Below, one piece after another: positions 26,925 through 35,970 of a DNA stretch of 64,000 nt. The translations under genes were made by a program, and so were the position numbers. The stretch's first letter is position 1. Every line of letters starts with the position of its first letter. Under the pieces are notes generated by a model. It saw only the letters and a list, made by a program, of their open reading frames with translations, was not told the DNA's origin and did no database searches. Source of the DNA: Pseudoxanthomonas indica (GTDB lineage: Bacteria > Pseudomonadota > Gammaproteobacteria > Xanthomonadales > Xanthomonadaceae); assembly GCF_900167565.1 (NCBI RefSeq), contig NZ_FUZV01000001.1, forward strand, positions 806,001 through 870,000. Reading direction: 5' to 3'.

Positions 26925-27943
26925 AGGTTGCGGTTCCGCAAACTGACGACATGGATGGTCTGGCGTTGCAGCGGCGTGCCACCGGTGCCGGTGTTGGGCT
27001 GGCCGTCCAGGGTCAGTGCGATGCGCGCGGCGATCACGTTGGCCCAGTTGCCGCCCACCGTGGCCGGCGGCACGTACTCGACACCCGTACGCATCAGGTA
27101 GGTCACGCTCATCGCGCTCACGCCTTCGGCGACTTCTTCGTTCGACACCCCGCCGCCGGACAGGCGCGTGTGGTACAGCGAGGGGCGGCCGTTGGGATTG
27201 TTGGCGATATACCAGCGGCTGGCATTGAGCCGCACCAGCACCGAGTTGGGCGCGGCGAATTCGAACGGCGCGCGCGTGCTGCAGGCTTCACCCACGCCGA
27301 CCAGGCCCAAGTTGATCGAGCAGTTGCCCGGGCTGCCGCTGGCTGCATAGGTGATGTTGGCGCCATTGACGGCGCTGGCCTGGAACACCGCGGCCTGGCG
27401 CGAATTGCACACCAGCACCAGGTCACCGGCGGCAATGCCGTGATCGTTGCGGTTGACCGTGAACACGCCGCCGGCGGTGTTGTGCGCGCTGATGGTGGAG
27501 ACATTGTTGTCGCCGGAAATCAGCTGCAGGGCTTCGGTGCCGGAGATGCGCTGGCCCTCGCCGGTGCCGAAGCTCAGGCTGGGGAAGGTCTCGGTGGCGC
27601 CGTAACCACGCGTGGTCGCACCCCAGTCGGTGAAGTTGCTCCACCAGCTGGTGGCATTGGTCACCACCACGTTGGCGATGGGCAGGTTGTTGACGCAGGG
27701 ATTGCCCGCAGCCTCGCGCATGTCGCGCGCCATCAGCTCGAACGAGGTGCGTGCGGTTTCCTGCACGATGCCCAGGCTGTCGGTGGAACGGAACGTGGCC
27801 TTGTTGGAGGCGAAGATGCCGATGGCCGCTGCGACCACCAGCAGGCCCAGCACCAGGGCGATCATCACTTCCAGCAGGCTCAGGCCGTGCGCGCGCGCGG
27901 GCCAGCTGCGGGGAACCCGACGTTGGATGGCTGCTCGTTTCAT
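26921..27943 (-). CDS. pilW: PilW minor pilin
   Basis: 340 aa. The prepilin leader is rich in Arg, with cleavage in ARAHG-LSLLEVMIAL, followed by a helix of about 20 residues and a large globular domain. PilW joins PilV and PilX in the priming complex that connects PilY1 to the fibre. The gene overlaps pilV and pilX by 4 bases on either side, showing tight translational coupling. Confidence 0.9.
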   Translation of the reverse strand: MKRAAIQRRVPRSWPARAHGLSLLEVMIALVLGLLVVAAAIGIFASNKATFRSTDSLGIVQETARTSFELMARDMREAAGNPCVNNLPIANVVVTNATSWWSNFTDWGATTRGYGATETFPSLSFGTGEGQRISGTEALQLISGDNNVSTISAHNTAGGVFTVNRNDHGIAAGDLVLVCNSRQAAVFQASAVNGANITYAASGSPGNCSINLGLVGVGEACSTRAPFEFAAPNSVLVRLNASRWYIANNPNGRPSLYHTRLSGGGVSNEEVAEGVSAMSVTYLMRTGVEYVPPATVGGNWANVIAARIALTLDGQPNTGTGGTPLQRQTIHVVSLRNRNL

Positions 27944-28461
27944 AGTTCTGAGGTCACCTGCACGGAGTTCTGGGTCAAGCCGGACACGATGGCGCCGCCG
28001 GCACCGGCATCGGACGCACGGCTGTCATCCCAGAACACGGTGACCGTGCACGGGGAATTGGCCAGGCACGCAATCTGGCCGCAGGTTTCATCGCCATCGC
28101 CCAGCACGTTGTTGGTGCGGATGGCCTGCAGCCACAGACGGCGGTCGTTGTCGGCCAGGCTGCCGGTGGCGATGGGTTCGCAGGTCTTGGCCATGTCGTA
28201 GGCGCCGCCCAGGGCGGCGGCGCGGTTGGCGCGCATGGAGTCGAACATCGAGTACGCCAGGATCACCGCCTGACTGCGCTCCATCGAACTCTGGCTGTTG
28301 CGCAGCGCGGTGGTCTGCATGGCGGCGATGCCGAGCATGCCGATGCCCATGATCAACACGGCAATCATCACTTCCAGCAGGCTCACGCCACGCTGTTGCG
28401 TGCGTGAGGCAAGGCGACGGGGGGGAGAGGCGACGGGCATTGGACGGTCCTGCGGGTTCAT
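27940..28461 (-). CDS. pilV: PilV minor pilin
   Basis: 173 aa from the ATG at 28461; an alternative in-frame ATG lies 21 bases downstream. The leader ends in QQRG-VSLLEVMIAVLIMG, typical of PilV, followed by AMQTTALRNSQ. Cys residues near 60 and in CGQIACLANSPC probably form disulfides. It follows fimU by 17 bases and overlaps pilW. Confidence 0.9.
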   Translation of the reverse strand: MNPQDRPMPVASPPRRLASRTQQRGVSLLEVMIAVLIMGIGMLGIAAMQTTALRNSQSSMERSQAVILAYSMFDSMRANRAAALGGAYDMAKTCEPIATGSLADNDRRLWLQAIRTNNVLGDGDETCGQIACLANSPCTVTVFWDDSRASDAGAGGAIVSGLTQNSVQVTSEL

Positions 28462-28478
28462 GGCGACGAGGGCGAGGC

Positions 28479-29033
28479 TTACGGACACGCGCCATCGCCG
28501 TTGACGGGCGTGGTGGAGACGCGGCTGCCGCTCTGGATGCGGACGGCACGCTGGTTCAATTCCGGACGGGTCGTGACGATGCACGCAGTGAAGGTTTCCG
28601 CGGCCAGACCGCCGGCGGCGTTACGGGCCAGGCCATCGGCGCGGAACGTGATCGTGTCGGCGCTGGCGGTGACCGCCACCGGCGCCTTGCTGCGGAAGTC
28701 GCGCAGCACGGTGGCGCCCGCCATCACCAGCCACTGGTCCCAGGCGCCGGCAGCGCCGGCGCAGGTGGCGCCGTCGGTGCTGCGGCAGACCCGGACGGTG
28801 GCGTTGCGGCGGATGGCCTCGGTGCGGGCCAGCTGGACCGACGTCACCAATTCGTTGGCCTGGGCCGTGAGGCGATTGGAGTTGATCACCTCGGTGAAGC
28901 TGGGGATGGCCAGCGTGGCCAGGATGGCGACAATCGCCACGGTCACCAGCAGCTCCAGCAGGGTGAAGCCGCGCACGCGCGCGCCGACTCCCCTGGAATC
29001 CTGCCCTGCCCGTTCGGGCTGACAAAGCTTCAT
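28479..29033 (-). CDS. fimU: FimU-type minor pilin (GspH/FimT family), first gene of the pilus operon
   Basis: 184 aa from the ATG at 29033, which has GGAAGG a few bases upstream. The prepilin cleavage site is in VRG-FTLLELLVTVAIVAILA, and the C-terminal GspH fold contains VRVCRSTDGATC. The open frame extends far upstream but only as GC-rich antisense noise across the kinase gene. FimU links the PilVWX-PilY1 tip to the major pilin. Being first, it defines the operon promoter in 29034-29195, shared with the divergent histidine kinase. Confidence 0.9.
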   Translation of the reverse strand: MKLCQPERAGQDSRGVGARVRGFTLLELLVTVAIVAILATLAIPSFTEVINSNRLTAQANELVTSVQLARTEAIRRNATVRVCRSTDGATCAGAAGAWDQWLVMAGATVLRDFRSKAPVAVTASADTITFRADGLARNAAGGLAAETFTACIVTTRPELNQRAVRIQSGSRVSTTPVNGDGACP

Positions 29034-29195
29034 GCAATCCTTCCCCAGATAGCGTGTGGGCAGACTAGGCCCGTCGCGCGCGGCACCGCCAGTCAGGACC
29101 CGATGGACGGGCCAGTGGACGGATTGAGCGGACCCGAGCCTGTGCGCGGGCACAGGCCTGCGGCATGATGCGGCTTCTTCCCTGCTGCCCACGCC

Positions 29196-30221
29196 ATGAC
29201 GCGCGACGAACAAGCCACGCCGCTGGACACCCTCTGGCAAGGTCCGGTGATGCTCTGGGTGATCCTGGCCGGCGAAGGCGTGGCTGCGGTGCTGGCGCTG
29301 GGATCGAGCATGGGCGGCAGCCGTTGGGTGCACTTCGGCCTGACCTCTTTCATCGTGCAATGGGTGTCGCTGGTGACGCTGGGCACGCTCTATCTGTTCC
29401 GTTCTCCGCTGGCCCGGCTCAAGCCCACCTATGTGGCCTACCTGGCCTTGCTGGTGCTGGTGGTGGCCAGTGCGCTGGTGTGCGCGGCCGGCTGGTGGGT
29501 GTTCTGGGATGTCTGGCCGATGGCGCAGGATGGCTGGATACCGATGTTCCTGCGCTTCACCGGCATTGCCTTGATCGTGGGTCTGCTGGGCCTGGCCGCG
29601 TTCCTCAATCACTGGCGGGCGCGGCAACTGGCGGTCAAGGCCAAGCAGTCGGAACTGGAAGCGCTGCAGGCGCGCATCCGTCCGCACTTCCTGTTCAACA
29701 CGCTCAACACCGGCGCGGCGCTGATCCACCAGCGCCCGCAGGATGCCGAGCGGGTGCTGCTGGATCTGGCGGATCTGTTCCGCGCCGCGCTGGCCGGGCC
29801 GCGCGAGATTCCACTGGCCGAAGAACTGGCGCTGGCGCATCGCTATCTGGAAATCGAAAACCTGCGCTTTGGTGATCGGCTGCGCGCGCATTGGCAGGTG
29901 GCCGACGACTTGCCGGCCGTGAACGTCCCTACCCTGTCCATCCAGCCGCTGGTGGAGAACGCGATTCGTCATGGCGTGGAGCCCGAGCCCGATGGCGGCG
30001 ATGTGTGGGTGGAGGTGTCAGTGGATGGGGCGTGGTTGACCATCGCCGTGCGCAATTCGTTGCCTTCGCGCCCTTCGACTACCCGCGGTCATCAGGTGGG
30101 GCAGAGCTCGGTGCGGGCGCGGATTCATGCGCTGACGCAGGGGCGCGGGGAATTGCGGGCGGGGGTTGAGGCCGATGGGTATGTGGCGGTGATCCGGTTG
30201 CCGGTGGAGGCGCAACGCTGA
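29196..30221 (+). CDS. LytS/AlgZ (FimS)-like sensor histidine kinase
   Basis: 341 aa. Four predicted membrane helices lie in residues 18-140. Then comes the His_kinase (LytS-type) domain with His164 in RIRPHFLFNTLN and the N-box VENAIRHG in an ATP-binding domain. In P. aeruginosa the related FimS/AlgZ with AlgR drives the fimU-pilVWXY1E operon. Here the kinase is divergent from fimU across 162 bp, suggesting the same pathway. No response-regulator gene follows; the next gene runs the other way. The partner must be elsewhere. Confidence 0.85.
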   Translation: MTRDEQATPLDTLWQGPVMLWVILAGEGVAAVLALGSSMGGSRWVHFGLTSFIVQWVSLVTLGTLYLFRSPLARLKPTYVAYLALLVLVVASALVCAAGWWVFWDVWPMAQDGWIPMFLRFTGIALIVGLLGLAAFLNHWRARQLAVKAKQSELEALQARIRPHFLFNTLNTGAALIHQRPQDAERVLLDLADLFRAALAGPREIPLAEELALAHRYLEIENLRFGDRLRAHWQVADDLPAVNVPTLSIQPLVENAIRHGVEPEPDGGDVWVEVSVDGAWLTIAVRNSLPSRPSTTRGHQVGQSSVRARIHALTQGRGELRAGVEADGYVAVIRLPVEAQR

Positions 30222-30251
30222 GGCTGCGTTGAACGCTGGACGGGTTGCCTG

Positions 30252-30282
30252 AAAAAAAAAGACCCGGCACGCGTGCCGGGTC
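30252..30282 (-). terminator. Terminator of ppnN (also closes the kinase gene)
   Basis: The stem GACCCGGCACG / CGTGCCGGGTC is followed on the minus strand by an unbroken run of T. It lies between the convergent kinase and ppnN genes. Confidence 0.9.
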
Positions 30283-30317
30283 TCTTGTCTTGCATCACCT
30301 GCGCTGGCGAGCCGCCA

Positions 30318-31703
30318 TCAGGTCAACACGCGATAGCAAGGCTTGTATTCGCCGGCGATCTTCATGCGTCGCTGCTCGACAAACGCACGCAGCAGCGCAT
30401 CCAGCGCCTGCATCATGTCCGGGTCGCCGTGGATTTCGAACGGGCCGAACTCCTCGATGCGGCGCATGCCGTCTTCCTTGACGTTGCCGGCCACGATGCC
30501 GGAGAACGCGCGCCGCAGGTCCGCCGCCAGCGCATGCGCCGGACGACCGTGATGCAGATCCAGCGCGGCCATCGCCTCGTGCGTGGGCACGAACGGCTGC
30601 TGGTATTCGTTGGGGATGTCCACCGCCCAGTTGAAGAAGAACGAATCCTTCTGCTGGATGCGGTACTCGCGCACCTGGCGGATGCCGGCGCTCATCTTCT
30701 TGGCCACAGCGACCGGATCACCGACCACGATTTCGTAGCGCCGCGTGGCTTCTTCACCCAGCGTGAGGCGGATGAACTGATCAATCTGCTCGAAGTACGG
30801 CGCGGCAATCGTCGGGCCGGTGAGAATCAGCGGGAACGGCAGGCCCTTGTTTTCCTCGCGCAGCAGGATGCCGAGCAGATACAGGATCTCTTCGGCGGTA
30901 CCCACGCCACCCGGGAACACGATGATGCCGTGGCCGACACGCACAAACGCCTCCAGGCGCTTTTCGATATCCGGCATGATCACCAGGTGGTTCACGATCG
31001 GATTGGGCGACTCGGCGGCGATGATGCCTGGCTCGGTGATGCCGATATAACGCGTGGTGCGGCGACGCTGCTTGGCATGGGCGATGGTGGCGCCCTTCAT
31101 CGGCCCCTTCATGGCGCCCGGGCCGCAGCCGGTGCAGATGTCCAGCGCGCGCAGGCCCAGCTCGTAGCCCACCTGCTTGGTGTACAGATACTCGTCGCGC
31201 GAAATCGAATGGCCGCCCCAGCACACCACCAGGTTGGGATCGGCCGGGCGCAGGATGCGCGCATTGCGCAGCAGGCCGAACACCGCGTTGGTGATGCCGC
31301 CCGAGCTTTCCAGATCGGCGGCGTAGTCCGGGCCCAGCTCGATCGCGGTGTAGGCCAGATCGCGCACCACGGCGAACAGCAGCTCGGCGATACCGCGGAT
31401 GATTTCGCCATCAACGAAGGCCATCGCCGGTGCGTTGACCAGGTCGATGCGGACGCCGCGATCCTGCTGCAGCACCTGGATGTCGAAGTCGGGATACAGA
31501 TCACGCGCCGCGCGCGGATCGTCGGAAGCGCTGCCACTGGTCAGCACGGCCAGCGCGCAACGGCGCAGCAGGTCGTGCATGCCGCCGGCGGAGGCGTCGC
31601 GCAGGCGCGCCACTTCGGCCCGCGACAGCACGTCCAGCGCGCCACGCGGGTGGATCTGTGCATCCTGGACCGGCAGCGCCCTCGTTGCCGTATTGCTCGT
31701 CAT
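30318..31703 (-). CDS. ppnN: Nucleotide 5'-monophosphate nucleosidase PpnN (LOG family)
   Basis: 461 aa from the ATG at 31703, preceded by AGGAAG; E. coli PpnN (YgdH) is 454 aa. It hydrolyses purine and pyrimidine nucleoside monophosphates to base and ribose 5-phosphate and is activated by (p)ppGpp in E. coli. The LOG-type lysine-decarboxylase-like fold is seen in the motif PGGVGTAEEILYL with GPGAMKG upstream. The N-terminal and C-terminal PpnN-specific domains flank it. It is a single-gene unit with its own terminator. Confidence 0.93.
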   Translation of the reverse strand: MTSNTATRALPVQDAQIHPRGALDVLSRAEVARLRDASAGGMHDLLRRCALAVLTSGSASDDPRAARDLYPDFDIQVLQQDRGVRIDLVNAPAMAFVDGEIIRGIAELLFAVVRDLAYTAIELGPDYAADLESSGGITNAVFGLLRNARILRPADPNLVVCWGGHSISRDEYLYTKQVGYELGLRALDICTGCGPGAMKGPMKGATIAHAKQRRRTTRYIGITEPGIIAAESPNPIVNHLVIMPDIEKRLEAFVRVGHGIIVFPGGVGTAEEILYLLGILLREENKGLPFPLILTGPTIAAPYFEQIDQFIRLTLGEEATRRYEIVVGDPVAVAKKMSAGIRQVREYRIQQKDSFFFNWAVDIPNEYQQPFVPTHEAMAALDLHHGRPAHALAADLRRAFSGIVAGNVKEDGMRRIEEFGPFEIHGDPDMMQALDALLRAFVEQRRMKIAGEYKPCYRVLT

Positions 31704-31783
31704 GGTGCTTCCTGTCTTGTTGTTGTCATTGACCGGTGACTTTAGCGCAGTCCGCTGGCCGCGGCACTCGGGGCGGTCAGCTC

Positions 31784-31816
31784 CCATAAAAAAACGGCCG
31801 GGTTGCCCCGGCCGTT
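31784..31816 (-). terminator. Terminator of the TonB-dependent receptor gene
   Basis: The stem AACGGCCGGG / CCCGGCCGTT is followed on the minus strand by seven T. It lies 26 bases past the receptor stop. Confidence 0.9.
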
Positions 31817-31842
31817 CCTTGTCTTGCGTCCAGCAGGTCCGC

Positions 31843-34800
31843 TTAGAACTTGTAGCGGAAGCCCACCTGCAGCGACCACTGCGAGACACCGGTGTTGCCG
31901 ATGCCGTCGCCGCTGTTGGCCACGGTCGGCTTGGTCACGCTGGCCTCGTTGAACGAGTACACGTACTTGCCGTTGTAGATGCCGTTGGCTGCAGCCACGC
32001 CTTCGTTGGCGAAGAAGCCGTAGTCATAGATGTGGCCCCAATCCTTATTGATCAGGTTACCCACGTTCATGATGTCGACCCAGATTTCCGACTTGTGGCC
32101 CTTGAAGAAGCCCGGCAGTTCCTGGCTGAAGCGCACGTCGAAGCTGTTGACGAAATCGGCGCGGCCGGAGTTGCGCGGCGCCACGGTGCCCTTGTACTTG
32201 GCCAGGTCGGGATTGTTGCTCAGCCAGTTGAAGAACGCCGTTTCCATCGCCGGGTTCGCGGTGAACTCGCCGGTGGAGCTCAGGCTGCCGAACAGCACGT
32301 CGCCCGGAGCCGACGGCACGTAGAACAGGTCGTTGAAGCTGTAGCTGTCGCCGTTGGCATCGTTGGTGTAGACGTAGCTGTAGGTGCGGCCCGAGCGACC
32401 TTCGTAGAACAGGCCGACCGAGGTCTTGTAGTCACCCCAGAACTTGTGCTGCCAGTTCAACGTACCGGTCACGCGGTCGCGGATTTCGTAACGCGAGTTG
32501 CCCACCGCTTCCGCATTGGCCTGGAAGTTGTAGTTGTAGCGCCAGGTCGAGTTGGCGGTGGAGTTGCTCATCGCGCTGACTTCGTCAGCGTTGGTGTAGG
32601 TGTAACCAAGGCTGTAGGACCAGTCGCTGCCTTCGGTCCACGGCTTCTGCAGGGCCACGGTGAACTGGGTGCTCTGGCCGCGGTCGGTGTTTTCCAGCAG
32701 GTAGACCTGGTTGAAGCGGGTGTCACGGCCGAAACGGTTGCTGGCCGAATTCCACGAACGGCCCACGCGCGCCGGGTTGTAGTAGATGTCACGGCCGTCC
32801 TGGCCGGTCACGTCTGCATTGCCCAGGTTGAGGTGGCTGTACAGCAGGCCCGACTTGACCTGGGTCCACAGCATTTCAGCCGACAGCACCATGCCATTCC
32901 ACGGCAGCTCGTGTTCAAACGCCAGGTTGGCCTTCCACACCGACGGCTGTTCGAAGTCCTGGTCGACCAGGTTGACGTTCATTTCGCCGCCAGCGCCTTC
33001 GCCGGTCGGGCGCTGCTGCTGGGTGCCATCCGGCTGGTACGGGATGTCTTCCCAGGTGATGTCGCCGCCGATGTCCTCGTCGTAACGCACGTAGTTCAAA
33101 CCGGTGTTGCTGAAGGCGTTGCCGATCCACACCTGCGGCGAAATGCCGCGGAACAGGCCCAGGCCGCCGCGCAGCTGGGTCGGACGCTCGAAGTCGAAGG
33201 TGTAGTTGAAGCCGAAGCGCGGCTGCCACAGCCAGTCGTTCTTGCCGACGTTGCGGTTGTCGTAGCCGAACACTTCCTGCGCCACCGCGTTGTAACCCGG
33301 CTCGCCGTCAACGCTGGGCTTGTCGGCGCGCACGCCGAAGGTCAAGGTCAGGTTGTTGTTGACGTACCAGGTGTCCTGCGCAAACAGGCCGTATTCCTTG
33401 TAGCTGAACTTGGCGGCGATGCTGTCGAAGCCCTGGCCCGGCTGCGGGGCGTGCAGCACGTAGCTGCTCCAGATGCCGTCGCGGAAGTTGTCCAGGCCAA
33501 AGAACTCGTACGCGCCGTACAGGTTCTGCGCGAACATGTTGTAGACGTCGTTGTCGCCGTAGTCCACGCCGAACTTCACTTCGTGGTCGCCGAGGTTCCA
33601 GATGCCGGCGCCGTAGCCGGTCCAGGTTTCGGTGGCCACCGCGTTCATCGGCGTGCTCACGTCCTGGCCGATCTGGATGTTCGAACCCGACGGCGAACCT
33701 TCGTCGCCGCCGAAGTAGATCTTGACGTTGGCCAGGGTGTTGGGCGCGATGCGGGTCGAGGCGTAGTCGCGGTACGACGCCTTGAACTCGGTCGAGAAGG
33801 TATCGCTCCAGTCACTGAAGACCTGGGCGACGTAATTCTCGATGGTCTTCTGCTGCTGGTAGTAGGTGGAGCTCAGGTTGATCAGCGTGCCGCCGGTGCT
33901 GGGGGTGCGCAGCTGGCTCTGTTCGACCTTGCTGTAACGCACGCTGGCGCGGTGGTTTTCGTTGATGTTCCAGTCGACCTTCAGCGCGTACTCTTCCAGC
34001 TCGGTGCTGCCGTCGGTGTCGCCGACGCCGCCGGCGTCATAGCCCCAGGTGTTGCGGGCGATGTCGATGGCTTCGTTGACCTGGTCCATGGTGATTGCAC
34101 CGGTGCCCACGGCGCTGTCGCTCAGGCTGGCGCCCGGCGACTTCCATTCCTGCTTTTCGTAGTTGGCGAAGAAGAACAGCTTGTCCTTGACGATCGGGCC
34201 GCCGAAGGTGGCGCCGTAGGACTGTTCCTTCTCGAAGCCGTCGAACGCGGCGCCGGTGGCCGGGTCGTCGCCGAACCAGTCGCCGTCGCGGTACGCGCCG
34301 TAAATCGAACCGTGGAATTCGTTGGTGCCCGACTTGGTCACCGCGTCGATCACCGCGCCGGTGGCGCCGGTGATGGTCACGTCATAGCTGGACAGGTCGA
34401 CGTTGATCGCTTCAACGGCTTCCATCGACACCGGCTGGCGACGGGTCGGCATGCTGTTGGGCTCGAGGCCGAAGGTGTCGCTGATCGACACGCCGTCAAC
34501 GCGGATGGCGTTGTAGCGCGGATTCTGGCCACCGGCCGAGATGCTGCCGTCGGCCTTGCTGGTCTGGGCGATGCGCGGATCCAGGCGGATGTAGTCCTGG
34601 ATGTTGCCGCCCACGGACGGCAGCGCTTCGATGGTCGGACGGCTGACGCTGGTGCCGGCGCCCATCTTGGTGGCGCTGAACACGTCTGCGCCGCCGGCCA
34701 CGCCCACGGCCACGACGGTTTCCAGGGTGGTGGTGGCGTCGCCGGTCAGGGCGGCATTGACGGTGTTGGCCTGGGCCAGGGTCAGGAACACGTTGTCTTC

Positions 34801-35088
34801 GGTCTTGGTACCGGCACCGGACTTGGTCACGGTGATCTGGTACGGGCCACCAACGCGCAGGCCGCGCGCGGAGTAGCGGCCGCTGGCGTCAGTGCTGGCG
34901 CGGCTGACGGTGCCCGACTCGACGTGGGTGATGACCACTTCGGCGCCCGCAACCGGCTGGCCGTCGCTACCGGTCACGACACCGCCTACACCGGCGGAGG
35001 TGGACTGGGCGAAGACCGGCGCGGCCGCGAGGGCGGCAACGAGACCAAGGGTGAGCTTGGACATCCGGAGACAACGGGATTGATTCAT
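31843..35088 (-). CDS. Oar-like TonB-dependent outer-membrane receptor
   Basis: 1,081 aa. The signal peptide (LTLGLVAALAAAPVFAQ) is followed by a carboxypeptidase-regulatory-like beta-sandwich (about 33-115), a plug domain (ATKMGAGTSVSRPTIEALP region), and a long beta-barrel ending in aromatic residues WSLQVGFRYKF, the outer-membrane insertion signal. Oar-type receptors in Xanthomonadaceae are thought to import peptides, glycans or similar substrates; the substrate here is unknown. No transport partner genes are adjacent. A pair of GGTTAACA repeats lies about 130 bp upstream. Confidence 0.93.
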   Translation of the reverse strand: MNQSRCLRMSKLTLGLVAALAAAPVFAQSTSAGVGGVVTGSDGQPVAGAEVVITHVESGTVSRASTDASGRYSARGLRVGGPYQITVTKSGAGTKTEDNVFLTLAQANTVNAALTGDATTTLETVVAVGVAGGADVFSATKMGAGTSVSRPTIEALPSVGGNIQDYIRLDPRIAQTSKADGSISAGGQNPRYNAIRVDGVSISDTFGLEPNSMPTRRQPVSMEAVEAINVDLSSYDVTITGATGAVIDAVTKSGTNEFHGSIYGAYRDGDWFGDDPATGAAFDGFEKEQSYGATFGGPIVKDKLFFFANYEKQEWKSPGASLSDSAVGTGAITMDQVNEAIDIARNTWGYDAGGVGDTDGSTELEEYALKVDWNINENHRASVRYSKVEQSQLRTPSTGGTLINLSSTYYQQQKTIENYVAQVFSDWSDTFSTEFKASYRDYASTRIAPNTLANVKIYFGGDEGSPSGSNIQIGQDVSTPMNAVATETWTGYGAGIWNLGDHEVKFGVDYGDNDVYNMFAQNLYGAYEFFGLDNFRDGIWSSYVLHAPQPGQGFDSIAAKFSYKEYGLFAQDTWYVNNNLTLTFGVRADKPSVDGEPGYNAVAQEVFGYDNRNVGKNDWLWQPRFGFNYTFDFERPTQLRGGLGLFRGISPQVWIGNAFSNTGLNYVRYDEDIGGDITWEDIPYQPDGTQQQRPTGEGAGGEMNVNLVDQDFEQPSVWKANLAFEHELPWNGMVLSAEMLWTQVKSGLLYSHLNLGNADVTGQDGRDIYYNPARVGRSWNSASNRFGRDTRFNQVYLLENTDRGQSTQFTVALQKPWTEGSDWSYSLGYTYTNADEVSAMSNSTANSTWRYNYNFQANAEAVGNSRYEIRDRVTGTLNWQHKFWGDYKTSVGLFYEGRSGRTYSYVYTNDANGDSYSFNDLFYVPSAPGDVLFGSLSSTGEFTANPAMETAFFNWLSNNPDLAKYKGTVAPRNSGRADFVNSFDVRFSQELPGFFKGHKSEIWVDIMNVGNLINKDWGHIYDYGFFANEGVAAANGIYNGKYVYSFNEASVTKPTVANSGDGIGNTGVSQWSLQVGFRYKF

Positions 35089-35216
35089 GGGTGTAAGCCT
35101 CGATACGGGTTATGGCGATGCGAAAGCGGTTGGCCGGACACGCAAATGCGTGTTCCGCGGGGGCGGTCGAAGACGTGCTTTGGGTTCCCTTGACGCCGAC
35201 GCGAGCGGGCCGCGTT

Positions 35217-35235
35217 GGTTAACAACAGGTTAACA
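35217..35235 (-). promoter_or_regulatory. Direct repeats GGTTAACA spaced one helical turn, upstream of the TonB receptor
   Basis: GGTTAACA occurs at 35217-35224 and 35228-35235, an 11-base period, so both copies face the same side of the helix. Each contains the palindrome GTTAAC. It lies about 130 bp upstream of the receptor start in an otherwise GC-rich stretch. This suggests a regulator site or an AT-rich promoter element. Confidence 0.35.
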
Positions 35236-35325
35236 CGATAGGACCATTTTGTGACCGGCCCGTGACAAAAATCCCGCATTGCAGCAACCGTTTTCGGCAG
35301 CTCGAAAGGGCTTGCAAATCAGCCC

Positions 35326-35346
35326 CCTCCCCGCTTGCGGGGGAGG
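35326..35346. repeat. Hairpin repeat downstream of marC
   Basis: CCTCCCCGC-TT-GCGGGGGAGG, followed by G-rich sequence. It lies about 25 bases past the marC stop and may act as a transcription end without a T run, or be a REP-type element. Confidence 0.4.
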
Positions 35347-35370
35347 TCGGGGGTGGGGGCACGCCTTGCC

Positions 35371-35970
35371 TCAGATCGAGACCGGCAATTTGAGGTAAGT
35401 GCCGATGCCGTCGAGGAACATCTGCACCGACAGCGCCACCAGCAACATGCCCATCAACCGCTCCACGGCGGTCAACACGCGCCGACCCAGCCATTTGTAG
35501 AGCAGCGGCGAGCACAGCAGGATCGCCGCGGTGGCGCCCCAGGCCAGGATCAGCGCCAGGCTCCAGTCGGTCAGGCGATGGGGCTCGTTGCTGCCCATCA
35601 GCATGACGGCCGCCATGCCCGAAGGCCCCGCCACCAAAGGAATCGCCAGCGGCACGATGAAAGGCTCGCCGCCGGGAATCTCGCCCATCAGGCCTTCCGG
35701 CCGCGGGAAAATCATGCGGATGCCGATCAGGAACAGGACGATGCCACCGGCGATGGCGACCGATTCCTGGCGCAGGTGCATCAGCTCCAGGAAGTATTTG
35801 CCACCCCACAGGAACGCCATCAGCACGGCCAGGGCGATCAGCAGTTCGCGCACCAGCACCACGCGCTGGCGCTTGGGCGTCAGCGGCTTGAGCACGCTCA
35901 GGAAGACGGGAATGTTGCCCAGCGGGTCCAGGATCAGGAACAGGGTCAGCGCAGCCGCCAGGATGGTCAT
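35371..35970 (-). CDS. MarC-family integral membrane protein
   Basis: 199 aa with six predicted membrane helices. Typical MarC/YhgN signatures are LFLILDPLGNIPVF at the N-terminus and PLAIPLVAGPSGM in the middle. The family's function is unknown; the old link with multiple antibiotic resistance was not upheld. Its start overlaps the stop of the SDR gene by 4 bases, making it the third gene of a grxD-SDR-marC run. Confidence 0.9.
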   Translation of the reverse strand: MTILAAALTLFLILDPLGNIPVFLSVLKPLTPKRQRVVLVRELLIALAVLMAFLWGGKYFLELMHLRQESVAIAGGIVLFLIGIRMIFPRPEGLMGEIPGGEPFIVPLAIPLVAGPSGMAAVMLMGSNEPHRLTDWSLALILAWGATAAILLCSPLLYKWLGRRVLTAVERLMGMLLVALSVQMFLDGIGTYLKLPVSI

